A stretch of DNA of 64,000 nucleotides from Gambelia wislizenii (lineage: Eukaryota > Chordata > Lepidosauria > Squamata > Crotaphytidae): positions 81,809,001 to 81,873,000 of the forward strand of contig JAUMIR010000004.1 in the NCBI GenBank assembly GCA_030847615.1, read 5' to 3'. Of the stretch, positions 33,936 through 45,670 are shown piece by piece. The translations under genes and the position numbers were made by a program. The notes under the pieces were generated by a model. That model worked only from the letters and a program-made list of their open reading frames with translations. It did not search any database and had not been told where the DNA came from. Position 1 is the first letter of the stretch. Every line of letters starts with the position of its first letter.

Positions 33936-35520
33936 GTCAAATGACACCAGAGGATGGGGAACTGAAGGTAAATGTCTGAGGTCCAAGCTGTATCTCCCAC
34001 ACAGCTTGACCTCCCTGTAACTCTATGCTAAGCTGCTACTCTCAGGTGAAGTGAAAGACACTGTTGCACATCACTAGTGTATGTCTCACTGCAAGTTGAG
34101 TCAATTTCTGGATATGGAATGAAGCTACCATCTTGTATTCTGCTTTAGGCATTAAAATGTCTTGGACCAGTCCTGAGTTTCTGGCTCTGTTTCAAGACCT
34201 AACAGTTCTGCCTGCTTATAGAGCTCTAACATTCTGAAAATTCGCCTCTGTCAGCATTGCTACTCTCTCAGCTTCTGTGTCTGGATCACTGCTGGACTTT
34301 GAGGTCATGGTGCAAGGTGCCCTCTGTTCCTTTCCCAGAAACCTCACCTAAGCTTAGCAGAGGTTGCAGGCAGTGATAATGTGCTTTTTAAAAGTATATT
34401 TTGAAAGCCTGATGCTGAAGTATCAGATTGGCCACATATAACAGTTGCTTCTCTCCTTGCCATGCCTCTGAACCCTTTGTAGCATCTCTTTCTGGTGCTA
34501 CATTGGCGCTCAAAACAGCTCTTCTGGTATAGAGGTATTACCTGCCCTGATACCCACTCTTCCAAAAATTCATAAATTGGCTATACTGCGTAAATTGGCT
34601 TATTATTGGCATTCCACATGGTTGGTAGTAGACCATGGCCTTCCAAATACAAGAACTCAAGGTTTGCTCAGAAAGCCTAAGGAAGCAGCCATCCCAAATT
34701 CCTAAAAGACACACCTGGGTAGTAATTATGTGAAACCCCCCTTGGACTGGTGAATTAGGGTAGAAATGGGCTAATTCTCAAAAACATACATAGAAGTGAG
34801 TCATTCGCTAATTCAATCAAGGTTGTTGGACACTCATTGCCTTGCAAAACTGGTTTTTCCTTACACCTTCCCTAAAACAATAGAGAATTGCCTGAGACGC
34901 ATCAGTTCTGATGTTTCAGCCATTAGAGAAAGTTAACACATCTGGAGAATCCATTGTTTAACCCTAGGAAACTACAGCAGGCATTGTATTCCTTTCATAA
35001 CACCCCTTCAGGGGGAATATTGAATATAAATATCCCTCCAAAACACCACCAAAGTGTGCTCAGTTTCCCAGAGGCTGTTACTCTGTTGGTTTGCTGGATC
35101 ACCCGGTGCTTCTAGCCATTCTTTTTCTCTGCACAAATGTCTGCTCATTGGACAGGTATAGTATAGCCCATCATCCTAAATTCTATTTCTCTAACCCAAT
35201 ACTTCCTGCTTTCTTCAATAGCCTTGCACGAATGCTTGAAGCCTGAGTGTGTGTGTGTACGTACATTCCTCTGATTATTTTTCAATAAAAAACTTTTATT
35301 TTATCTCTTGGCTTAGAGTCTCATCAGTTACTATCAATATACATAGATCAAAAGATCCCACTGTTACCCGACCTCTTGCAGCCACTGCTAATTAAAATTC
35401 TCCATAGAAATATTTATTTTTGGTAGACACATGTGGAATGTCCATGGACTGTAGTAATTTGGGTAACAGAGGTATGACAGGAGTGGCTGATGTAGGCACT
35501 GGACCCGCACTTCTACTATT
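33936..35520. other. No gene recognised
   Basis: AT-rich, with ORFs of under 75 codons. A GT tract occurs at about 35248-35260. Nothing assignable. Confidence 0.4.
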
Positions 35521-35566
35521 AACTATAACTACTACTACTTAGTAGTAGTAGTAGTAGCAGTAGTAT
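35521..35566. repeat. Inverted trinucleotide tract (ACT)n/(AGT)n
   Basis: 'aactactactacttagtagt' followed by further AGT units is a self-complementary microsatellite. Confidence 0.8.
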
Positions 35567-36085
35567 TTCCTGCCTTTTCCCCAGTTTGGGATAAAAAGCA
35601 GCTTACAACAGATTTTTTTAAAAGCATAGTTAAAATTCACAAAATACAAAAGTTAATAGATCATTAAACTCAAAAAAATTAAAACTAGTTAAAAACATAA
35701 ACCATTAAAAAAAAAAAAGCACAACAAGAGTAACAGATGAAAAATCCCGATGGGGTGGGCTTTGTACTCTCAGTATTCAAAGGCCTGTCCAAACAGCAAG
35801 GGCTTCACTTGTCTATGGAACAAGACTAGGGAGTGTACCAGTCTAATCTCTCTGGGAAGGGAGTTCCTGAGCCTAGGAGCAGCCACTGAGAAGGCCCTCT
35901 CCTGTGTTCCCTCCAGATGTACCTGTGAGAGTGGTGGGACAGACAGAAAGACCTCCCTAGCAGATCTCAAAACATGAGGTTCGTAAGGGAGGCTATGGTC
36001 CTTCAAATAACCTGGACTTGAGCCTGAGCACTTCACTCAGCACTGGGACCAGCTTTAACCAAAGTGTTGTTGACTGCCTATGGAT
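35567..36085 (-). mobile_element. L2-like LINE 3' end with C-terminal ORF remnant
   Basis: The minus strand keeps an 88-codon open stretch (35770-36036) reading RSAREVFLSVPPLSQ, then RAFSVAAPRLRNSLPREIRL and LVLFHRQVKPLLFGQAF. This is the conserved C-terminus of L2-type ORF2 proteins; compare AFSVIAPNLWNGLP in the 30-kb element. The 3' UTR lies toward 35570. Diverged and truncated. Confidence 0.7.
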
Positions 36086-36130
36086 TGCCACTTTGCTACT
36101 TTCTCCTATTAGCAAATGTACTAGCTGGTA

Positions 36131-36352
36131 GGCTGCAGTGCCAGCAATGCCACCTGGACATTATGCCTGATTTTGGAAATGAGGCAGGGTCAAGGCTGGT
36201 TAGTACTTGCTTGGGAGACTGCTAGGGACCTCCAGGTAGGGCTAGGAGAGAATTCTGTCAGAACCTTAAAGAGCTATTGCCACAGTCAAGGTTGACAGTA
36301 TTGGGCTACATAGACCATTGGTATGAACCAGTATAAAGCAGGTTTCTGTATT
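36131..36352 (+). mobile_element. 5S-rRNA-derived SINE, type 1
   Basis: 36165-36235 follows 5S rRNA order: 'gcctgattttggaaatgagg', 'cagggtcaaggctggttag', 'tacttgcttgggagactgc' correspond to the rRNA's internal promoter and 3' half with many substitutions. The second half ('gggctacatagaccattgg', 'cagtataaagcaggtttct') is the common LINE-related tail of reptile SINEs. This tail differs from that of the 62.9-kb SINE, so two 5S-headed lineages are present. Confidence 0.75.
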
Positions 36353-36369
36353 CTACAAACTGCACCCAA

Positions 36370-36470
36370 GGACTTTATCAGATGTACTAAATATGGCATC
36401 ATAACAACGTCATCCTTTCGCATTTATGTCCTTGCCAAAATCCATCTGATTTTATTGATGGTTGAAGCAG
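36370..36470. mobile_element. Family B-like fragment
   Basis: Left end GGACTTTATCAGATG followed by 'aatatggcatcataacaac', which matches the subterminal part of the 48.4-kb copy. The right terminus is missing or unrecognisable. It abuts the SINE just upstream. Confidence 0.5.
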
Positions 36471-37232
36471 TAAGAGCTTTAAATTGAATTAAGTTGGAAT
36501 TTTTAATCCCACCTTTTGGGTTTTGGTCCTAGCCCTGAGAACTTATCTGAAATTGAATTTGCATGAAAAATTTTCCCCATTCTTGAGGACCGACTTCTAT
36601 TAAGTGGTCCACTTGGACTGACTGTTGTGAAAATGCATGTTCCACTTAGCTACCATGGTTTATAGGAAGGGTTGTGAGGGCAGAGGGAAAATGGAACAGG
36701 TTGGAGGCATGTGGCAAGGATAGAACCAAGTGATGGGCAAAGTTCTCATGGCTTGGCAGGGAAGGTCCCATTTTGAGGGAGGAGAAGCATCCATGGTATT
36801 TACAGTGTTTCAGCTGAAGAACATTGTCCCACAATAATCTTGGGGCTGGTCTACATGAGGGATTATACTCTCAGTCCAAGCACGTTATTGCAAATACGCA
36901 GCAGAGCTCAAGTATCTCAATTGTATTTTGAACCACTCGTAGATTTTTTTAAAATATATCTCTGAAACTCAATCTCATTTTGGGATGTGTTGCTTAGAGA
37001 GAAATATTAGCACTACCATGTTACATGTCAGAGTGCTACAAAGATGTCTGTGGCAGCCACACTAAATGTAGACACTTCCATTGCAAAAGTAGCAGTCACA
37101 TCGATAGGAGATGTTTTGGATTCTTCCCCAGGTATAGTTTGGAATGCTACAGAAAACTGCAAAAGCAGCTCCATGAGAGACCACTGTAGGTCAGAAAAGT
37201 AATAAATTTAGCATGTTTACATCAGGCAACAA
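36471..37232. other. No gene recognised; family C-like scrap at 36.84 kb
   Basis: 'ggggctggtctacatgaggg' at about 36842 resembles a family C left terminus, with no matching right end. Otherwise nothing assignable. Confidence 0.35.
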
Positions 37233-37235
37233 TTA

Positions 37236-37738
37236 GGACTTTATCAGATGAGCCCCTTAAAAGTGTTCTTTTGCTGGCATTAAAAAATCCATTTTTATGC
37301 CAGCAAAAGAATGCTCCCCCACACACTTACCTCTACTCCCAGCAAACGCTTCCCTGGCAATGAAAGAGGAAGTGAACAAAGCTCCGTTCACTTCCTCCTT
37401 TGAAATTCCGCGGATTATCGTGAGAGTTCATCATGCAGGAAATTTTTTGAAACACACACACACACAAAAGACAGAAAAACTTTTAAAAAGCACATACACA
37501 CACTTTAAAGGTCCCAAGTAACCCAGGGAGGGTCATAAAAGTGTGTCACTTACCTGGCTGGCGCCAGACTGGCCATTGACGCTGTATTGATGTGAGTACA
37601 ATGGCGAGAGGTTTGACACACCTGCAGTGCTGGCACAAAGGTGTCACGGGGGATCAATTGATGGTGCCAGCCATGAATAAAAAACTATGGGTTTTGGCAG
37701 TGAATTTAATTTGCCCAAGCCACACCAGATAAGAGGCA
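37236..37738 (+). mobile_element. Family B non-autonomous DNA transposon, about 500 bp
   Basis: The left end GGACTTTATCAGATGAG is preceded by TTA (37233-37235). The body shares 'gtgaacaaagctccgttcac', 'aagtgtgtcacttacct' (about 37540-37555) and 'ccattgacgctg' with the 10.9- and 33.3-kb copies. The right end ('cagataagaggc') is worn and no matching TTA is seen. The minus-strand donor AG|GTAAGTG is intact. Confidence 0.65.
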
Positions 37739-39124
37739 ATATGTTTAGTTATCCATTTAAATTACACTAACATCTTCCTATCATTCCATAAGTCAACCAA
37801 GCCCAAATTAACCAAAACAAAATAGACCAACCCTTATCCCCTAATTCTTTAGACTTTCTTATGTTTCCTTTCCTTCCTTGGGCATGTGGCATAGGGCTTA
37901 AGGATAGCACTACAGTCTTTAGCAGGCCTCAAAACCCTCCATGGAAGCCAACTGGATACTTTGATCTGAAATATACTGGATAAGGATTGCTTAATGTGGT
38001 TCCCAAATTGGTGCAAAATATCTGAGAACCACTAGCCACAGACTGGGTTGAAGTCAACTGTTACCCATTGACTACAGTAATGTAATGTACACCAAATTCT
38101 TTTTCAAACCTGCAATGCAGATGTTCTCTCAGAGTGGAATGAAACACTTTAATGAACCTCAGTATATTTTTTAAAATCCCCTGTAAATACAAAGCTCAGG
38201 AAATAATAAAAAACAAACACTTCATGGGAAAGAATAGCACACCAGCTTTAAATTTGTAGGGAGACCGTTAGCATAGGTACATGATGTTGGTCACAGCGAT
38301 GTGATTTCCATGTGCATTCCAAGATGGTATAGTCCCAGGAGAAGTGTATTACGTGCCTTTCCTAAGCATTTGAATCAGCTCTAAGTGTTCTGGAGCAACA
38401 CAGTCGTGAAATAACCATGGTAACACTACCGCTCAATTCAGCCTTGGTACCTGAATACTGAAAGGTAGATAATATAACACCAGTTTTTAACAAAGGTCTT
38501 CACAGGAAATTCTGAAAAAGCTTCAGAGACAAAAATAGCCTTATGATGCTTATCCTGTTATTAGTGTGCCTGCTGGTCTTGAAGAAAGGTATAGCCATTT
38601 AAAGGTGTAATCTTCAATTTACATTTGCTGGCTTGGGGGCGGGGATTAATTATTTATTTTGTTTATTAGCTGGATTTACATCCTGCCTTTCCTCCAAATG
38701 AATCCACGGCAGCATGTATTATCCCCATTGAGACTCACAACAATGCTACAAGGTTGGTCAGGCTATGAGATAGAGAGACGGGTCTAAGGCTATCAAGTGA
38801 ATTTCGTGGACCTGGGGGACTAGAATTTAGATCTCCCATGGATGTGTGAAACACTCTGATGGTTGTGAAATTGATACTCCTAATAACTAATTTATACTAC
38901 TAATTACTAGGTTTCTTTTTGACCTTAATGTACCAGTCATATTAAGGTACCTTTCTTAGCCAGGTGATTACCTACTGACCATCAAGTATTTTTATTTTTA
39001 TGTATTGGATTTATACCCTGGCTTTCTCCTGGAATGGGGTCCAAGATGGCAATTGTCTCTTTGTTTTCATCCTGCCATTTTGTCTCAAAATGAGCCTCAA
39101 AGTGGCTTACAGTAAGTTTTAACA
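37739..39124. other. No gene; two LINE-tail-like scraps
   Basis: About 38650-38780 ('tggatttacatcctgccttt') and 38990-39115 ('ttggatttataccctggctt', 'caaagtggcttacagt') resemble minus-strand 3' tails of L2-like LINEs or SINEs. The remainder is unassigned. Confidence 0.4.
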
Positions 39125-40547
39125 CAGAATCATAGAACTGGAAGAGACCTCAAGGGCCATCCAATCCAACCCCCTGCCATGCAGGAATACACAATCAAAT
39201 CATTCCTGACAGATGGCCATCCAGCCTTTGTTTGAAAACCTCCAGAGAAGGAGACCACCACACTATGAGGCAGTGTATTCCACTTCCAAACAGCTCTTAC
39301 TGTCAGGAAGTTCTTCCTAATGTTCTTTAGGTGGAATCTCTTTTCCTGTAGTTTGAACCCATTGCTCCATGTCCTAGTGTTTGGAGCAGCAGAAAACAAG
39401 CTTGCTCTATCCTCAGTATGACATCCCTTCAAATATCTAAACATGGCTATCATGTTTTCTCTCAACCTCCTCTTCTCCAGACTAAACATGCCCAGCTCCC
39501 TAAGCCTCTCCTCATAGGGCATAGCTTCCAGACCTCCCACCATCCCTGGTTGCCCTCCTCTGGACATGTTCCAGCTTCTCAATATCCTTCCTGAATTGTG
39601 GTGTCCAGAACTGGATACAGTATTCCAGGTGAGGTCTGACCAAAGCAGAATAGAGTGGCACTATTACTTCCCTTGATCTAGACACTATATTCCTATTGAT
39701 GCAGCCTAGAATTGCATTGGCTTTTTTAGCTGCCACATAACACTGCTGACTCATTTTCAGCTTGTGGTCCACTAAGACTCCTAGATCCTTTTTGCATGTA
39801 CTGCCCTCAAGCCATGTGTCACCCATCCTATATCTGTGTGTTTCATTTTTACTGCCCAAGTGTAGCATCTAACATTTCTCCCAGTTGAAACTGATTTTGT
39901 TAGTTTTGGCCCAACTTTCTAATCTGTTGAGGTCATTTTGGATTCTGATCCTGCCCTCTGGGGTATTAGCTACCCCTCCTAATTTGGTGTCATCTGCAAA
40001 GTTGATAAGCATACCCTCTATTCCCTTATCCAAGTCATTGATAAAGATGTTGAATAGCACTGGGCCCAGGACAGAACCCTGTGGCACCCCACTGGTCACT
40101 TTTCTCCAGGATGAAGAGGAGCCATTGGTGACTACCCTTTGGTGACTTACTGAAATCAAGATACGCTACATCCACTACATTCCCTTCCTCGATCAAGTTT
40201 ATAACACTATCAAAAAAAGAGATAAGATTAATTTGGCATGACTTGTTTTTGACAACCCCATGTTGACTTTAAGTGATCATGGCATTTCTTTCTAATTGCT
40301 TTCAGACTATCTGTTTAATGATCTACTCTAGAATCTTTCCTAGTATTGATGTCAGGATGACTGGGCGGTAATTATTGAGTCTTCTTTCCCCGCCTTTTTA
40401 AAGATGGGGACAACATTTGCCCTCTTCCAGTCTGCTGGGACCTCTCCTGTTCTCCAGGAATTCTCAAAGATTATTGACAGGGGTTCTCAGATTACTTCTG
40501 CCAGTTCTTTTAATACCATTGGATGAAGTTCATCTGGCCCTGGAGTT
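39125..40547 (-). mobile_element. CR1 LINE, 5'-truncated within the reverse transcriptase
   Basis: The minus strand reads [63 protein letters not shown], then [39 protein letters not shown], and the 3' UTR with GGGTTGGATTGGATGGCCCT and the ATTCTATGATT terminus at about 39125. The frame is broken by stops and indels (for example between 39868 and 39869, and after RRAT near 39545). The FADD catalytic motif is intact. Same family as the 50-52.7 kb element. Confidence 0.9.
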
Positions 40548-40928
40548 AAAATACAAATGTAAATATTAAAACACAATTGGAATAAACACATAATTTAAAA
40601 GAGTTTGAGAAGGCAAAACAAGACACCTATGTGTGTTTTTTTCTTAAACTTCTGCCAAAAGCTTCTCGGAACAAAACAAAACAAAAAATATTTGGGTGCC
40701 ACCAGCAGAAGGACATCTGGGGGGTGGCCAGGCTGGTTTCCCCATAGCCATTTCCAGAGCAGCCATTAAAAAACATCCACTTTCATAGTATCACCAGACA
40801 CGTCTTTGAGAGTGTGGTGGGAAGGAGTACTACTATTCATCCATTTACTACCCTCTGTCAGATAAAACTGCTGGCACTTCATATAACTCACAAGAATATT
40901 TACTTAACAGAGCACATTCTCTGCAGAA

Positions 40929-41165
40929 CAGCCGGGCCTCTGTATCCATGGCTTTGGCATCCACAAATTCCATCATCCATGGCTTGAAAATATTTTTTAA
41001 ACTAATAAATTCCAAGAAGCAAAACTTGATTTTGCCATTTTAAATAAGGGACACCATTTTACTGCACCTTTGTATATAATGGGACTTGAGCATCCATGGA
41101 TGTTGGTATCCATGAGGGAAGGGGGGTCCTGGAAACAAACCCCAGTGGATACCAAGGGCCCGCTG
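40929..41165 (-). mobile_element. Tigger-like MITE, copy 2
   Basis: Reverse complement of the 29.2-kb copy: 'ttgagcatccatggatgttg', 'aaataagggacaccatttta' and termini CAGCCGGGCCTCTGTATCC / ATACCAAGGGCCCGCTG. TA follows the right end. Confidence 0.7.
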
Positions 41166-42260
41166 TATATGGCTTTATGTACATAAGTCAAGCACAGGGT
41201 GCAAGAGTGGACTACCTAAACCTTCTAGGTGGCTTGTGCATCATGCTATGTTTGGGCTTGCCCCCTTGGAGATGGGCCTGTTTTATCTCCTTATTTCATT
41301 GACTCTACCAATAATGTAGCATTTATAGATGTTCATATTGTCTGGATATGTTGCAATAATGACTTATACTCAGATGTGAGCTTCCTGAAGGAGAGGCTGG
41401 AATGGGACTGCTTGCTATTGTCGCATAGAAATTCTCTCCTGCGTTATGGAGGTGGAGGACAACAGATGAAATAGGAACGTGGAAAGTGGCCAGTATCAAC
41501 AAGGCAACTCCTCCCCCCCCCCATGAATCAAATGGTATCATCATTCCATGTTTCATTTCTTCAGAATGTTGCTTTTGATAATTTGAAAGCTGTATGCTTC
41601 CCCCATTTTAGTATTGGAGTTCATATCTGATTTCTCTCCTTCCTAAAAAATTATGAATGATTTCCTACTCTGCCTAAGGTTACCTCATTCCCCTGTAAAT
41701 AATTTCATCTTCTTTCATTTTGCTGAGGGGCATGTCATGCTATACTGACATGGACTCAGGGAAGCGGTGATTTAAGGAGCTGTTATCTTCAGCAGGTACA
41801 AATGTCTTGAGACACACCAAGTGGACTCTTGGCTGACAGAAGATACAAGAGCTCAGTTGGGGTACATAGAGAGTGCTCAGCACAACCTGGGAAGTTACTT
41901 TTAAAACTAATAAGTTATAGTTATCATTACAAGGCCCTGGGCATAGTTACTAAACATTATAGTTACAATGTTAAAGCTGTACAATTTTGCTTTCTTGTTT
42001 TTGAAAAGCAACTAAAAATAGTTTTAGCAACTTCTTTGCAAACACCCAAATGCTAAAAGCCACCAGCCTGGGATAGAAAAGAGATTCCTCTCTTGTTTAC
42101 CTCAGTGTGACCTCAGCACTAGTAACAGAGCAGGATGTAACAGAACAAGGTGAAGCACGATCCAGCACTTCCAACCATCTAATGTTCCACCACCATTTAG
42201 TTTGGCCATAAGCCCTATAATTATAAGAGTAAATAAAATGTTGCAGTCACATGACAATTA
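41166..42260. other. No gene recognised
   Basis: Unremarkable sequence; ORFs of up to 81 codons on both strands with no domain. Confidence 0.4.
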
Positions 42261-42877
42261 TGGGTCATCTATATGAGCCCCCCCAAAAACAGAGTGACCT
42301 GAAGTAAAGACAATTTGCAGTAGCTTGCTACTTGTTTTAACGGACTTATAGCCCCCATAAATTTCTCATACCCTTTAGCCAAGATGGTGGCCACAAGTGA
42401 ATTATATGTGTTTTAAAATCTGCCACCATTGAATTTAAAAAAACAACAACACCCTATTTCAACACTTCATATAAGCAATATTTCGCCTTTACACACAAAA
42501 AGAAAAAAATATGAAAAAACAACACCCCATTTTCTCACCGTAGCAATCACTCCCTATGGTGAATATCCAACATGATGGCAGTGGGCACTTGCCCTGTTAG
42601 CAACCCCCCCCCACATACATACTAATCACGCTTGCACTTCCTCTCCTATGGGAAAGCAATTCAAATCAAATCACATGTCCCAATGAGTGGGAAAGCGCAT
42701 TTCCTTTGGAATTTTTTAAAAACTCCAGGAAAAAACTGTGAAGGCTGTCCCTTCGCAGTTTATGATGTTTTGGGGCCCCCTCCTTCTGAATATGGCGATA
42801 TGATGTGGGTTGCCATTAAGACAGCCCATATTCTCCTTCCATTCTGTGAGGAGTATTTTCACTGTTTAGATAACCCC
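42261..42877 (+). mobile_element. Family A non-autonomous DNA transposon, copy 3
   Basis: Ends (T)GGGTCATC and GATAACCCC with TTA on both sides (42258-42260, 42878-42880). The interior matches copy 2: 'ccaatgagtgggaaagcgc', 'ggggccccctccttctgaat'. The plus-strand frame LGPPPSEYGDMM … FCEEYFHCLDNP is open to the terminus. Confidence 0.75.
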
Positions 42878-42880
42878 TTA

Positions 42881-43557
42881 GAGCGAAATTATTCATTTCC
42901 TCTATTGTTGGGAGTGGTGGTAAAATAATTATAAGTAACTCATTATTTGTGATAAGTTACTTCCAAACTCCAGTGCCAAAGGGTGGGAGTGAATTCTGAG
43001 AAGAAGGAGTGCTGGCAAAGAGGATAGGAAAGCCTGCCCAAGTGCAGCAAATTTTGAGATTTTGAGATTTTGAGCAATGGTTGCTTCACTTTTTGCATCT
43101 GCTCCCTATTCAGCTGGAGGTGGGGAAAGACAAGAATTCTGAGGCATGTATTTTGATCAGCACTCAACTGCTTTAGCATAAGTATTACCAAGCTGTCAGA
43201 ATGAGGTGGTCTTACATAACATATGTACTGCTGCAATACACAAAGCACAACAGGGTGAGTCAAGGATAATAACAGAGAATTTCCTGGCTTGTGTCAGTTT
43301 ACGGCAATACCACTATGATTTGAACATGGGTTTTGTCATTTTCTTTCTCTTTAAAACCAGTACCAGTTTAGGTCCATGTAAGAAGGAAACATACATGCCT
43401 GTGTCTTTTAAGATACACAGAGCTGTCTGGATGGCAAAGGATGGTTTTGGTTTTTTAAAAAGTCTGTAATACATGGAGAAGTTTTAAGGAGAAAACCAAT
43501 CATCATTTTTGTGGCCACATCTCATACTAGTGTGGGAGCTCTGCCAGCTGATTCTTT
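42881..43557. other. No gene recognised
   Basis: Contains a short triplicated 'ttttgaga' near 43052-43075. No coding or element signal. Confidence 0.4.
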
Positions 43558-44188
43558 GGGGTTGTCTAAATGGCAAAAATAGACCTCATGGAATTCGAGG
43601 AGAATACCATTTGTCGAAATGCATGCCGCATCAATCCGCAGTATTCGGAAGGAGGGGGGTCAAATCCACCAAAAACCCCAAAGGAAAAGCTTTCACGGCT
43701 TTTCCCAAAGTTTTTAAAAAGCTCCATGGGGTTTGCGCATTGGGACAATCTGATTCGCATTCATTCACATTCCTGATAAAAGTGGAAGTGGAAAGCTGAT
43801 TGGTCAGACGTGCACAGGGGGAGATGTTTGCTAATAAGGCAAGCACCTGGAACCACCATGTTGTATTTTCACCTTAGCAATCATGTGTTGAGGTGACAAA
43901 ACAGCTTTTTTTCTCCTTATTTTTTTTTATTTAGGTGGAACATTGCACCTTAGATATGCTTTTTTAAAAAGAAAAATATTGTTCAGTGGTGGCATTTGGT
44001 TAGAATAAAACTGCAAGTATTTCACTCATGCCCACCATCTTGATTCGCAGGCATGCCCATTGGGACAGCAAAAGTGGATAGCTTTGCATGCCTGTAATGT
44101 TGCCAAAAAAAGTTAAGACAAATCAAAGCTGCTTTGAATTGGTATTAGTGAGCATCAATCCACATTCCCCCCTCATATAGACAACAAC
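43558..44188 (-). mobile_element. Family A non-autonomous DNA transposon, copy 4
   Basis: Left end GGGGTTGTCTAAATGG, right end CATATAGACAACAACC. The interior aligns with copy 1 across its length ('gtgcacagggggagatg', 'aaggcaagcacctggaacc', 'gcaggcatgcccattggg'). The minus-strand frame FDPPPSEYCGLM is open. A family C element follows almost immediately. Confidence 0.75.
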
Positions 44189-44195
44189 CAAGTCT

Positions 44196-44739
44196 GAGGT
44201 TTCATCTATACCAGGCAGGATATGCCGGCTCCCCACTGGCATATCCTGGCTGGGGAGGTGGCCCATCCCCACCCCACCCCCTGTTACCTGCAGAAAACAG
44301 ACCTGAGTCCAAACAGGATGCCAGCCTCTCACTGAAGCTGCTGCCACAATTTTCTCACTAATGCAGAAGCCAGGCAGGGGTCCCACAACATGGAACTGAA
44401 GGTTCCCTGCTTATGAGCAATCTTGCTAACATGCTGCAGGACCCCTGCCTGCCTTCTGGGAGGACCAGGGAGCTGGCAGTAGCAGTATGAAGCAAGTGTT
44501 CTGAGACAGGCTCCTATGGGCATGCCGGAACCAATCCGGCAATGGCAGATTAAACTGGATATTTTCTTAAAACAAAGTAAAGGGCCCTATCCTGGCTTGC
44601 CTCCGTTCCAACCCTATATTTGCCCTAGGAGTTGTTTGACTGCCAGGGGGAAGAATGGGGTAAATGCCCTGCATCATTTGGCCTACAGGGCTCTGGAATG
44701 GGGGCAATCCAGGGTATTTGGCCGGTGTAGACAAGCTCT
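44196..44739 (-). mobile_element. Family C non-autonomous DNA transposon, copy 2 (inverted)
   Basis: The right part ('tacagggctctggaatggg', 'gtatttggccggtgtagac') is the reverse complement of the left part of the 20.8-kb copy. Termini GAGGTTTCATCTATACC and GGTGTAGACAAGCTC are imperfect inverted repeats. It shares the SKGPYPxLPxFQPxICPR open stretch with the 20.8-kb copy. Confidence 0.65.
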
Positions 44740-45560
44740 GGGTAGTGAAGATATCTGGCATGATACCCACATGGTGCAGGGCGCAGCTACAAGGGGATGG
44801 GCAAATGAGGATATTGCACCCCCTAAATAAGAATTCTGTCCCCCAATGAAATTTTCCTGCAGTTCTCAGATTTCTAGCATTGCAGAGGGTGAGACAAATG
44901 AAAATCATTCACACCTAGAACTCCCATATTTTGCTGTGTTTGCATTCCTTTGGTTTGCCCCCTTTCTTTGCATGTCTAAACCGTATCTCTAAGTGCTCGG
45001 CTGAAGATTTAAGTGACTGCAATGGTAGACTGAAGGAAAATTTATTTCAGGGGAGTAGAAACCTTTTTGGGGAAGGGAAATGCTCCCTTCCCTCTGCAGT
45101 TACACCCTGATGCACATGCACAAGTCAAAGAGGTAACAAATAAACACAAAGGTACCAGTTCCCATCACCACCACTAAGCTATCCTTAATCAAAACCTTTT
45201 AGGCACCAGTGCCATTCTGCTGCGACTCTGAACTTTTTGTTTCTGCATTGTTCTTACATGTTTCTGTGCAACATGCTTTGTGAGCTTTGCACATTATATC
45301 CTGTTTACAGTACATCATTCTATTAAGAAACATTTATGTAGTGCCAATTGTAGGTTAGGCAATATATAAAACATAGACATAAAATAGTTCCTGTTGAGAG
45401 AATATACAATCTATGCCAGGCAAACAAGACTGGAGTGATGTGAGAACGATGAAAAATTGATCATAGAAATGGTAGATGAAGAAGAAAGTTTCACAGGTTA
45501 CAACTGTCAGAAGCTTGAAGAAATTAAAAACAATGGTCAATCCTCCATTAAAGTATATGG
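44740..45560. other. No gene recognised
   Basis: AT-rich, with no defined element ends and no coding signal. Confidence 0.4.
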
Positions 45561-45670
45561 GTATGCCTTCAATTTGCCTGTCAACTTATGGTGACCCCAT
45601 GACTTTCATAGGGTTTGCTTAGGCAAGGAACACTTAGAGGTGGTTTTGCCAGTTCCTTCCTCTGAAATAC
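45561..45670 (-). mobile_element. SINE fragment, BovB-like 3' tail only
   Basis: 'tgccttcaatttgcctgtc', 'ttatggtgaccccatga' and 'ggttttgccagttccttcct' match the tail of the 5S-headed SINE at 62.9 kb. The 5S head is absent. Confidence 0.65.

Noticed and set aside
35521..35566. Triplet repeat as a possible expansion locus
   Set aside because: Short and imperfect, with no gene context; recorded only as a microsatellite.
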